DNA from: an uncultured Verrucomicrobiota bacterium
Lineage (GTDB): Bacteria > Verrucomicrobiota > Kiritimatiellia > RFP12 > UBA1067
Length of the DNA: 6,340 nt
Direction of reading: 5' to 3'
NCBI GenBank assembly: GCA_946631535.1
Contig: CAMPAF010000183.1
Coordinates: 1-6,340 of the forward strand
Below, in pieces: positions 1-6,187 of the stretch (positions are counted from its first letter, which is position 1; the number at the start of each line of letters is the position of its first letter). The position numbers and the translations under genes are program-made. The notes under the pieces are model-generated. The model did not search any database. It saw only the letters and a program-made list of their open reading frames with translations, and had not been told where the DNA came from.

Positions 1-964
1 TGAACCACGCGATTCCGCCGTTCTCGCGGATGGTGGCGAGCAGGCCGCCCGCGAGTATGGCGACGATCAGCGTCTCGCTCATGCCTAGCGTCCCCTTGCC
101 GAGAAGGTCGAGCGCGGCCCAGAACGTGAAGCGTCCGCACAGGATGCCTATCGTCGCCGCGAGGACCGTCCCGGCGAAGAGGAGCATCATCACGTTTAGT
201 CCAAGGAGCGCGAGGACGAGGATGAGGATGTACGGAAGCACGAGCACCGCGTCCTGCCAGGCAAGCGCGCGTGCGGCGGGGATCGAGACTGCCGCGTCGC
301 CGCCGCCGAACAAACAGTAGATCGCCACTGTCGCCAGCGCGGCAGGGAGGGCTATGCCTATGTTGGCGCGGAACTTCTCCCGCATGCCGATGCCCTGCGT
401 GCGCGTGGCGGCGATCGTGGTGTCCGAGATCATCGAGAGGTTGTCGCCGAACATGGCGCCGCCCACCACGGCGCCGATCGTGACGGCGGGCGACAGGCCC
501 ATCGGACCCGTAAGCCCGGCGGCGATCGGCGTGATGGCGGCGATCGTTCCGCAGCTCGTGCCTATGGCGAGCGAGATCAGGCACGAGACGGCGAAGAGTC
601 CTGCCAGCATCAGCTTTGCCGGAATCGCCGCCTGCGCGAGCGCGACGGCGGAGTCCACGGCGCCCGACCCCTTCGCCACGGTGGCGAACGCTCCGGAGAG
701 GATGAAGATCAGGCACATGAGCATGATGTTGGTCTCGCCCATCCCGCGCGCGTAACGGTCTACGCGTTCCGCCAGCGGGCGTTCCCGGCCGAACACAAGC
801 GCAGTGGCGGACGCGACTATGAACGCGATGATGATGGGCACGCGGTAGAAGTCGTGCGCCCAGAGCGACAATCCAAGGTAGAAGGCGGCGAAGACGAAGA
901 AGGGGATAAGCGCGCGTGCGCGCGGCTCCGGCGTCGCGGCCGAGGATGGATTCTGCTCGTTCAT
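1..964 (-). CDS. NhaC-family Na+/H+ antiporter, C-terminus beyond left edge
   Basis: Partial gene; 321 complete codons are visible and no stop is reached. It is an inner-membrane secondary transporter expected to exchange Na+ for H+ (PF03553-type, NhaC family). A short polar N-terminus is followed by many hydrophobic segments, at about residues 19-36, 42-58, 80-96, 117-134 and 140-152, with more after residue 200. The diagnostic stretch is residues 168-191, GGAMFGDNLSMISDTTIAAT followed by RTQG, which matches the conserved G-D-x-x-S-x-x-S-D-T-T core of the family. A second in-frame ATG lies three codons upstream at 973, but it directly abuts the predicted -10 box (974-979) and so would lie upstream of the expected transcription start. 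I therefore chose 964. There is no Shine-Dalgarno sequence. It is divergent from ispA with a 69-bp gap. The family is secure; substrate details (Na+ alone, or an organic acid as in MleN-like relatives) are not. Confidence 0.9.
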   Translation of the reverse strand, partial: MNEQNPSSAATPEPRARALIPFFVFAAFYLGLSLWAHDFYRVPIIIAFIVASATALVFGRERPLAERVDRYARGMGETNIMLMCLIFILSGAFATVAKGSGAVDSAVALAQAAIPAKLMLAGLFAVSCLISLAIGTSCGTIAAITPIAAGLTGPMGLSPAVTIGAVVGGAMFGDNLSMISDTTIAATRTQGIGMREKFRANIGIALPAALATVAIYCLFGGGDAAVSIPAARALAWQDAVLVLPYILILVLALLGLNVMMLLFAGTVLAATIGILCGRFTFWAALDLLGKGTLGMSETLIVAILAGGLLATIRENGGIAWF

Positions 965-973
965 GGGACGCAT

Positions 974-1002
974 AGTGTACACGATTCCGCCGTGCCTTGC
1001 AA
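974..1002 (-). promoter_or_regulatory. Predicted promoter of the antiporter gene
   Basis: Read on the minus strand: -35 TTGCAA (997-1002), a 17-bp spacer, then -10 TACACT (974-979). The ATG at 964 follows after 9 bases, so transcription should begin within about 3 bases of the start codon. The -35 hexamer is self-complementary and also serves as the candidate -35 of the divergent ispA promoter. Prediction only. Confidence 0.5.
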
Positions 1003-1027
1003 AACGGCGGCGCAAATGTGCTATACT
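997..1027 (+). promoter_or_regulatory. Predicted promoter of ispA
   Basis: -35 TTGCAA (997-1002), a 19-bp spacer, and -10 TATACT (1022-1027) preceded by TGTGC, so there is also an extended -10 TG. Only 6 bases separate the -10 from the ATG at 1034, putting the expected transcription start at or next to the start codon. GGAGG at 1028-1032 resembles a Shine-Dalgarno sequence but ends one base before the ATG, too close to work as one, and would mostly not be transcribed. Confidence 0.55.
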
Positions 1028-1033
1028 GGAGGC

Positions 1034-1813
1034 ATGGATTCCGAGAACACCAAAAGACAGATCGAGGCGGCGCTGGCTAAGCTGCTCCCGTCGCCGGAAG
1101 GGGAGGCGGCCGCGCTGCATGCCGCGATGCGGTGGGCGGTGGAGGGCGGAGGCAAGCGCGTGCGGCCGCTGGTATGCCTCGCGGCGGCAGAGGCCGTGGG
1201 AGGTGCGGCGGATGACGCGCTGATGCCCGCATGCGCCATAGAGCTGCTTCATTCCTACACGCTCGTGCACGACGACCTGCCGGCGATGGACAACGACACG
1301 GAACGGCGCGGGCGGCCCAGCACGTGGGCCAAGTTCGGCGAGGACACCGCCATACTCGCGGGCGACGCCCTGCAGGCGCTCGCGTTCGTCGCCCTTGCCA
1401 AGACGCCCGTGAGCTGTCCCGGCGTGCGCGCGGGACTCTTGTCCATCCTTGGCGAGGCGGCGGTGGGCGTGGTGCGCGGGCAGGCTGCGGAGCTGTCAGG
1501 CTCCAAGGATGTCGCCTACGTCTACGGCCACAAGACGGCCGACCTGTTCGTGGCGGCAGCGCGCATGGGCGCGACGGCGGGCGGCGGCACGGCCGCGCAG
1601 GTGGAACGCCTCGGCACCTTCGCGCTGCATCTGGGTCTTGCGTTCCAGCACGAGGACGATCTCCTGGACGGCGATTCGCCGCTAGGCCGCGCAGAGGCCG
1701 AGCGTCAGGTGCGCGAGCACACCGACGCGGCGCTCGCCGCGCTTGACGGACTCCCCGGCGACACGTCCTTCCTTTCGGATCTCGCAGCCCGCCTCGCCAC
1801 GCGCAAGGCCTAG
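1034..1813 (+). CDS. ispA: Short trans-isoprenyl diphosphate synthase (IspA-like)
   Basis: Cytosolic head-to-tail prenyltransferase that condenses isopentenyl diphosphate with allylic diphosphates, giving farnesyl or geranylgeranyl diphosphate for quinone, cell-wall carrier or hopanoid/carotenoid synthesis. The 259-aa product shows the family motifs in order: GGGKRVRP (38-45); first Asp-rich motif DDLPAMD (80-86) with the four-residue spacing of bacterial FPP/GGPP synthases, followed by RRGRP; FGEDTAILAGDAL (101-113); GQAAEL (149-154); HKT (166-168); and the second Asp-rich motif DDLLD (208-212) in the context FQHEDDLLD, where FQIQDDILD is usual. Directly after this the usual stretch with GK..G.D....K.T is absent and the chain runs into a C-terminal helix, so the protein is about 30-40 residues shorter than typical IspA. 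The start at 1034 is set by the promoter and by homology at the N-terminus; upstream in-frame codons overlap the antiporter gene. Product chain length cannot be read from the sequence. Function is likely but the deletion could weaken it. Confidence 0.85.
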   Translation: MDSENTKRQIEAALAKLLPSPEGEAAALHAAMRWAVEGGGKRVRPLVCLAAAEAVGGAADDALMPACAIELLHSYTLVHDDLPAMDNDTERRGRPSTWAKFGEDTAILAGDALQALAFVALAKTPVSCPGVRAGLLSILGEAAVGVVRGQAAELSGSKDVAYVYGHKTADLFVAAARMGATAGGGTAAQVERLGTFALHLGLAFQHEDDLLDGDSPLGRAEAERQVREHTDAALAALDGLPGDTSFLSDLAARLATRKA

Positions 1814-1829
1814 CGACTGGATACATCCG

Positions 1830-1856
1830 CGCATGCGGCGCTTGCGAAGATTTTTT
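1830..1856 (+). terminator. Possible intrinsic terminator of ispA
   Basis: CGCA at 1830-1833 pairs with TGCG at 1843-1846. After a T-T mismatch, GC (1835-1836) pairs with GC (1840-1841) around a 3-base loop. Four bases later comes a run of six T (1851-1856). The stem is short (6 bp with one mismatch), so this is a weak candidate. The T-run overlaps the stop codon of the convergent regulator gene. Confidence 0.4.
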
Positions 1857-3018
1857 ATTGTCCGCCAAGCGGACGCGCCGACCGACTCGATTTCTCTCGC
1901 CAGGCGGTTGGGGTGGTGCCGGTGCGCGCGCGGAACTGGCGGCGCATGACGAGCGCGGACGGAAAGCCGCAGAGGTCGGCCAGCGCGCCGACAGGCGCCG
2001 CGCGTTTCTCCAGCAGCTCGAACAGGCGCTCGAATCGGGCGTCGAAGATCGTCTCCAGCACGGTCTTGCCCGTCGTGGACTTGAACCGCATCTCGGCAAG
2101 GCGTCGGGAACAGGGGAAGTCTGCCAGGATCTCACGCGCCGTGACGCCGCTGCACGCCTCCTTGCGAATGCGCTCGACCGCTTTCTCGACGTCGGCGTCA
2201 TGGTGCTTGAAGCGGCGTGTGGACTGACGGCGGAAGAACCGCGCCGTCAACTCGTCGACCGGGAGCTTGACGGGATTTCCCTCGATCAGATCCATGACCC
2301 GTTCCGCGAGGGTGTCGTATTCCGGCCGGAATGTCGAGAGCGACGGTGACAGGCGCTCGCAGACGGAAAAGTCGTTGTCCATGCCGATTACCGCGAGGTC
2401 GGACGGGATGGACAGCCCGCAGGCTCGCGCGGCGGCGAAGATGGGGTCCGCGATCGTGTCGTTGGCGGCAAACACGCCGCAGGGACGCGGGAGGGAGTTG
2501 AGCCATCGGCAGAGCTGCCGGTTGAGGTTGGCGGGGTCCTTGACGTTTGCCCGGTTCATGTTGAAGGTGAAGAACGGCAGCCCGTGGAGATCGAGCAGTT
2601 CCCTCAGGTGGCGGATGCGGTCCTCGCTCCAGTAGACCTTCCGAAACCAGCCAATGTAGCCGATTGAGGTACAGCCGATCGACAGGAACTCCCGCACGAC
2701 CGCCTCGCAGATCGGTTTCGTCGCGTGCAGGACGTTGGGCATTCCGCGCGGCACGTAGGACGGGTCGCTGTCGAGGAAGACGGTGCGCGTGCCGGGGAAG
2801 GCGATGCGCGCCGAACGCCGCCATCCGGTCGGCGTCTCCGCCACCACCACGCCCTTGGGATGCCAGAATGCGACGAGCTTCCGCACGGCGTCGGGCGTGG
2901 CCGGCTGGTCGATGACCTGGAGGTGCCAGCCGCGACGCTCGGCCGCCAGCGTCAGGGCCCGTACCTTCGAGTGCCAGCTGTCGTAGCGGCACATGCGGAA
3001 GACGAGAATCGTGTCCAT
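1855..3018 (-). CDS. XylR-like transcriptional regulator: sugar-binding fold plus AraC-type HTH
   Basis: 387-aa cytosolic DNA-binding regulator. Residues 1 to about 250 form a periplasmic-binding-protein-like (LacI/GalR-type) sensor. The clearest block is 181-216, beginning GVFAANDTIADPIFAAARAC and continuing through GLSIPSDLAVIGMDND; the N-D, IP.DLAVIG.DN pattern is the family signature. LSPSLSTFRPEY (223-234) and the following helix fit the end of this fold. Residues 274-376 carry two AraC-family helix-turn-helix units; the second contains LCGFPSALVMRRQFRARTGT and TPTAWRE, matching the GF.S...F.R.F....G.TP..WR consensus. This order, sensor first and AraC HTH last with no N-terminal LacI HTH, is that of E. 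coli XylR. The ligand is presumably a sugar, identity unknown. It is divergent from the secreted-protein gene by 150 bp, a likely target. The ATG at 3018 lies 6 bases after the predicted -10, with no Shine-Dalgarno sequence. Confidence 0.88.
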   Translation of the reverse strand: MDTILVFRMCRYDSWHSKVRALTLAAERRGWHLQVIDQPATPDAVRKLVAFWHPKGVVVAETPTGWRRSARIAFPGTRTVFLDSDPSYVPRGMPNVLHATKPICEAVVREFLSIGCTSIGYIGWFRKVYWSEDRIRHLRELLDLHGLPFFTFNMNRANVKDPANLNRQLCRWLNSLPRPCGVFAANDTIADPIFAAARACGLSIPSDLAVIGMDNDFSVCERLSPSLSTFRPEYDTLAERVMDLIEGNPVKLPVDELTARFFRRQSTRRFKHHDADVEKAVERIRKEACSGVTAREILADFPCSRRLAEMRFKSTTGKTVLETIFDARFERLFELLEKRAAPVGALADLCGFPSALVMRRQFRARTGTTPTAWREKSSRSARPLGGQ

Positions 3019-3024
3019 GCGCGC

Positions 3025-3054
3025 AGTCTACCACAGCTCCGTGGCGGAACGCAA
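3025..3054 (-). promoter_or_regulatory. Predicted promoter of the XylR-like regulator gene
   Basis: Minus-strand -35 TTGCGT (3049-3054), an 18-bp spacer, and -10 TAGACT (3025-3030) preceded by TGTGG. Six bases then lead to the ATG at 3018, so transcription is expected to start at about the start codon (leaderless). The -35 lies inside the inverted repeat at 3048-3061, a layout that would allow autoregulation. Confidence 0.5.
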
Positions 3055-3061
3055 GTGCGTT
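3048..3061. promoter_or_regulatory. Inverted repeat, candidate operator between regulator and secreted-protein genes
   Basis: AACGCA-AG-TGCGTT is a perfect 6-bp inverted repeat with a 2-base centre, overlapping the regulator's predicted -35. A further CGCAA (3064-3068) repeats the half-site CGCAA (3050-3054) at a distance of 14 bases, so the region can also be read as direct repeats, the usual layout for AraC-type binding sites. It sits about 36 bp upstream of the secreted-protein promoter. Assignment as an operator is inferred from position and symmetry only. Confidence 0.35.
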
Positions 3062-3096
3062 TTCGCAAAAGTATCTAAAATTTCTGCGGTAAAGTA

Positions 3097-3126
3097 TTGC
3101 ACGCCGAGGGCGAAATGTGCGATAAT
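3097..3126 (+). promoter_or_regulatory. Predicted promoter of the secreted-protein gene
   Basis: -35-like TTGCAC (3097-3102), an 18-bp spacer, and extended -10 TGC-GATAAT (3118-3126). The block AAATGTGC just before the hexamer (3113-3120) is identical to that before the ispA -10 (1014-1021). The expected start near 3133 gives a leader of about 35 nt, unlike the other genes in the window. Confidence 0.5.
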
Positions 3127-3154
3127 GCCTTCCGTGAAAACTTGTTTGAAAAAG

Positions 3155-3161
3155 AAAAGGA
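3155..3161 (+). promoter_or_regulatory. Ribosome binding site that fixes the start of the secreted protein
   Basis: AAAAGGA with 7 bases to the ATG at 3169. It is the only well-spaced Shine-Dalgarno sequence in the window. Together with the signal peptide that begins immediately at this ATG, it rules out the in-frame upstream TTG (3097) and ATG (3115). Confidence 0.65.
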
Positions 3162-3168
3162 CCTGGTC

Positions 3169-6048
3169 ATGAAAAGAATTCTCTGCTCATGTATGGGCGT
3201 TTTCGTGGTGGGGCTACTGGCGGCAGCCTCGTCGGCGAGGGCCGAAGACCTCTATTTCTGCCCGAACGCCGACGGCGCGGGCTTGGCGAACTGGCGAGAT
3301 GCGTCCAGTGAATATGGATGGAGGATCAACAAGGCTAACTGGACGAACGCGCTGGGCGAGGTGAAGTCGGCAACGTCGTCCGACGTCATCTGGTTCTGCC
3401 AGGCGCCTACAAACACGATCAATGGAAAGGGCGGCACGAAGAATGCACAGGGCGCTGCAGGAGACGGTACCGTCTACGGCATCGTCTACACGAACGGGAT
3501 GGGGACGACGATCAATCAGGGAACCGTGACGCTCGTGGCGGGCGGCCTTGGCGTAAAAATCTCCAACAACACGTCATGGTATGTGCCGCTCGTAATTTCC
3601 GGAACGGGTGACGTGCCTGTCGATGTGCCGGCCGGCAAGAAATTTGAGATCCAGAAAAACCTGAAGGGAACGTCCGGAACGCTGGTCAAGCGCGGTGCGG
3701 GGACGCTGGTTATCCCTGGCCAGACGAACAATCGGGAGTTTGACGTTGCCGGCATCCGAATGGAAGGCGGCCCGTTCGATATCGGCGGCGGCGCGAGCGG
3801 CACGTTCATGAAAAACACGACAGCCGGCTTTACGCTGACCTTCGCGAACAACGATCCGACGGAAGTGTTCGCCTTGAAATACGCCGATTTGCAGATCCAG
3901 AACCTGACAATCGTGGAAACGGAGGACGTGGACAACACGGGCCATGGGTTCACATCGTCCGCGAACCATAATCTGGCCTATCTCGGCGGCACGAGCACGG
4001 TCAGCCCGATGTCCTTCACGGGCTCGTTCAAGGGGAGCGCGGGCCTCGTGTGGGCGCCGGCGGACGCAGCGACCGAGATTGTGCTGAAGAAGGCTGAGCA
4101 TCCCACGACGGGCGGCATCTGGGTGTCGAACGGCGTGGTGCGCGTGAGCGAGAAGGCGTCGTTCCCGAACCTTTCGAAAGCCGTGGTTGACGGCACCGGG
4201 GCGACGTTCGCCGTCGACGCGAGCGCGGGGCGGACGTTCCCGGCGACGACGTTCGAGATTTCGAACGGCGGCAAGCTGCGCGTCGAGGCGGGCGCGTACG
4301 TGACGGTCGCCGCCGTCACAGTGGACGGCGACGCCATCGCGGACGGCGTCTACCATGGCCCGCAGGGGCCTGCCGTGGGCGAGGAGGCCGCCTGGGCCGC
4401 AGGCGGCGGCGCGGTGGCGGTGGGCGCGTACGGCGGCGCGGCGGGTTCGGCGGCCATGTGGGACGGCGCGGGTTCGGATACGGCGGCGACGACGCTGGTG
4501 AACTGGAGCGGGGCGGCGGAGCTGCCCGACCTGGCGAACGGCGCCACGGCCGTCTCGGTGACGGGCGGCACGGCGTTCGCGGCGGACGTGGACGCGTTCC
4601 TGCGCGGCTTCGCGGTGGGCGTGACGCCGTTCACGCTGGCGCCGGACGCGGGGAAGACGCTCTGGATCGGCGCGGACGGCATCGAAGGCTGTGGCGGCGC
4701 CGTGACGGTGGGCGGCGCCGGCACGGTGGTGGTGGCCGAAGGGCAGACGTGGACGAACGGCACGTTTGCCGTGGCGGGAAACATCGCCGCCGTCGGCGCG
4801 TCGTCGGTGCGCATCTATCATGCCGGGGCGGCGAAGTCGCCTACGTTCGCGGATGGCGTGACGGTGGACGCCGACCTTCTCTTCGTGGACGAGATCAAGG
4901 CGAATAAGGGCTCTACGACGATCACCGTTCCCGCGAACGCGAACATCACGTTCAACGGGAAGGTGGTCGCCACGAACACCTCGTCCATGGGCATTTCGTC
5001 GGGCGCGGGCTCCACGGTCACGTTCAACGACCTCTTCATGTCGCGCGAGGGGGGGACAATCTCCGGCAGCGGCACGATGGTGTTCAACGGGCCGTTCCAC
5101 TACCGCGACCGGTCCAACTTCACGGGCGGCACCGTGGAACTGCATTCGACGGGCAACCGGCTGACCGGACACATGGGCACGTGGAAGGGCGGCACGCTCA
5201 AGACGATGGTGCCGTACGCGATCGACAAGACGAACACACGGCGGCAGACGACGAACTGGACCAACAACAGCGGGGACGGGGACTACACCACGCGGCTCAA
5301 CCTGAAAGACTCGTGCACGATCGACCTGTGCGGGAACGACCAGTCCATCGACCAGCTCGCCATGCATGCGGACGGCACGAAGAGCGGCGGACACGTCACC
5401 TCCGCCACGCCGGCGACGTTCCACCTGCAGACGGACAAAACCTGGTGGCCCCAGCACAACTATTCGTATGGCTTCAGCGATTACAAGACAATCAGTGAAG
5501 CGAACGACTACGGCTACGAGACGGCCGACAAGGGGTACTGGGAAGGAGCGGTGAACCTCTCCTACGAGGCGGCGGACGGGATGACGCGGTCGATGATGCG
5601 GCAAAGTCCGTCCACGGGGCGCGTGGAGGTTGTGAGCGGGCGGCTCGTGTTCCTGCGCCGCGCGGCGACGTCTGGCGAGACGTTCGACCTCAAGGGCGGG
5701 TCGTCCAACCCGTATCCGCGCCTCGCGAACGAGGACGGCGGCTGGACGAACGCGACGGCGGTCGTGGTGAAAGGCGGCACGCTCGCGATCGAGCATTCGG
5801 CGGCGTTTGGCGCGCAGACGGCCGTAGAGCTTTCGGGCAGCGGCCAGATGGAGCTTGCGCGCGGCGTGCGACAGCCGTGCGGATCGCTCGTGCTGGACGG
5901 CGTGGAGCAGCGCGGCGGCTCGTTTGGCGGTTCGGAGTCCGGCGCGCGCCATAAGCCGCGGCGCGGGGACGGCACGTACTGGTTCTCCGGTAGCGGCATC
6001 CTCCGCGTCGGCGGCATTTCCGACGGAACCATCGTCGTCTTCCGCTAA
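3169..6048 (+). CDS. Large secreted beta-strand-repeat protein (autotransporter-associated repeat type), no visible anchor
   Basis: 959 aa; specific function not recognised. Residues 1-25 are a Sec signal peptide (MKR, hydrophobic core, SSARA) with likely cleavage before E26, so the product leaves the cytoplasm. The rest is rich in Gly, Thr, Ala, Asn and Val with alternating beta-strand patterns, as in the beta-solenoid passengers of autotransporter-associated repeat proteins. One such repeat is LVKRGAGTLVIPG at about 172-184. Two units can be seen. Unit 1, about 26-423, ends in a cap beginning VDGDAIADGVYHG and closing with WAAGGGAVAVG. Unit 2 begins with MWDGAGSD...NWSGAAELPDLANG at about 430 and ends in a similar cap beginning LDGVEQRGGSFGG (909) and closing with WFSGSGILRVGG. 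The extreme C-terminus is DGTIVVFR. I see no autotransporter beta-barrel, PEP-CTERM, LPXTG or catalytic motif. Codons in roughly the first 800 bases use more A/T than the Gly/Ala-rich middle (about 4350-4800). It is divergent from the XylR-like regulator, its probable controller. A surface or glycan-related role is a guess. Confidence 0.82.
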   Translation: MKRILCSCMGVFVVGLLAAASSARAEDLYFCPNADGAGLANWRDASSEYGWRINKANWTNALGEVKSATSSDVIWFCQAPTNTINGKGGTKNAQGAAGDGTVYGIVYTNGMGTTINQGTVTLVAGGLGVKISNNTSWYVPLVISGTGDVPVDVPAGKKFEIQKNLKGTSGTLVKRGAGTLVIPGQTNNREFDVAGIRMEGGPFDIGGGASGTFMKNTTAGFTLTFANNDPTEVFALKYADLQIQNLTIVETEDVDNTGHGFTSSANHNLAYLGGTSTVSPMSFTGSFKGSAGLVWAPADAATEIVLKKAEHPTTGGIWVSNGVVRVSEKASFPNLSKAVVDGTGATFAVDASAGRTFPATTFEISNGGKLRVEAGAYVTVAAVTVDGDAIADGVYHGPQGPAVGEEAAWAAGGGAVAVGAYGGAAGSAAMWDGAGSDTAATTLVNWSGAAELPDLANGATAVSVTGGTAFAADVDAFLRGFAVGVTPFTLAPDAGKTLWIGADGIEGCGGAVTVGGAGTVVVAEGQTWTNGTFAVAGNIAAVGASSVRIYHAGAAKSPTFADGVTVDADLLFVDEIKANKGSTTITVPANANITFNGKVVATNTSSMGISSGAGSTVTFNDLFMSREGGTISGSGTMVFNGPFHYRDRSNFTGGTVELHSTGNRLTGHMGTWKGGTLKTMVPYAIDKTNTRRQTTNWTNNSGDGDYTTRLNLKDSCTIDLCGNDQSIDQLAMHADGTKSGGHVTSATPATFHLQTDKTWWPQHNYSYGFSDYKTISEANDYGYETADKGYWEGAVNLSYEAADGMTRSMMRQSPSTGRVEVVSGRLVFLRRAATSGETFDLKGGSSNPYPRLANEDGGWTNATAVVVKGGTLAIEHSAAFGAQTAVELSGSGQMELARGVRQPCGSLVLDGVEQRGGSFGGSESGARHKPRRGDGTYWFSGSGILRVGGISDGTIVVFR

Positions 6049-6114
6049 AGACCAGCCTGTCTCATCCTGACCGGGCTGATCTCGCGTGCGCCCCACGAGC
6101 GGCCACGCCGCCAA

Positions 6115-6146
6115 GATGGCGGCTCCCCATATGGAGAGCCGCCGTC
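6115..6146. terminator. Strong hairpin after the secreted-protein gene, possible U-less terminator
   Basis: Arms at 6118-6130 and 6131-6143 pair at 12 of 13 positions (only C6126/A6135 fails), with 8 G/C-rich pairs at the base. The stem can extend to 6115-6146 as RNA if a U-G pair is counted. The centre is CCATATGG, so in DNA it is a near-perfect palindrome. No T-run follows on either strand. It lies 70 bp after the stop at 6048 and 5 bp before the -35 of the next gene, so it may be a terminator or processing hairpin, a protein-binding site, or a dispersed repeat. The remaining bases of this gap (6049-6114) show nothing recognisable. Confidence 0.45.
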
Positions 6147-6151
6147 GGCAA

Positions 6152-6180
6152 TTGACGCGGGGGCGGCGATAGGGTATACT
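6152..6180 (+). promoter_or_regulatory. Predicted promoter of the AAA-ATPase gene
   Basis: -35 TTGACG (6152-6157), a 17-bp spacer, and -10 TATACT (6175-6180): the best sigma-70-type match in the window. The ATG at 6188 follows after 7 bases with no Shine-Dalgarno sequence, predicting a leaderless transcript. Confidence 0.65.
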
Positions 6181-6187
6181 GTGCGCC

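Noticed and set aside
30..755. Plus-strand open frames opposite the antiporter gene
   Set aside because: They are antisense to a clear NhaC-family membrane protein, and their translations look like low-complexity shadows.
854..1033. In-frame N-terminal extension of ispA from an upstream ATG at 854
   Set aside because: The extra 60 residues overlap the antiporter gene and both promoters, are unlike any prenyl synthase N-terminus, and are contradicted by the promoter just before 1034.
1860..1874. Perfect hairpin GTCCGC-CAA-GCGGAC at the 3' end of the regulator gene
   Set aside because: Considered as a terminator, but on the plus strand the T-run precedes the stem and on the minus strand it is followed by A-rich sequence, so it fits neither direction as an intrinsic terminator.
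1077..2201. Minus-strand open frame of 374 codons across ispA and the end of the regulator gene
   Set aside because: Arg/Pro/Ala-rich shadow translation spanning two real convergent genes and the gap between them. It has no recognisable motif and no promoter.
3097..3168. Upstream TTG start (3097) or ATG (3115) for the secreted protein
   Set aside because: It would put 24 or 18 polar residues in front of a normal signal peptide and place the start inside the predicted promoter. The ATG at 3169 has a good Shine-Dalgarno sequence.
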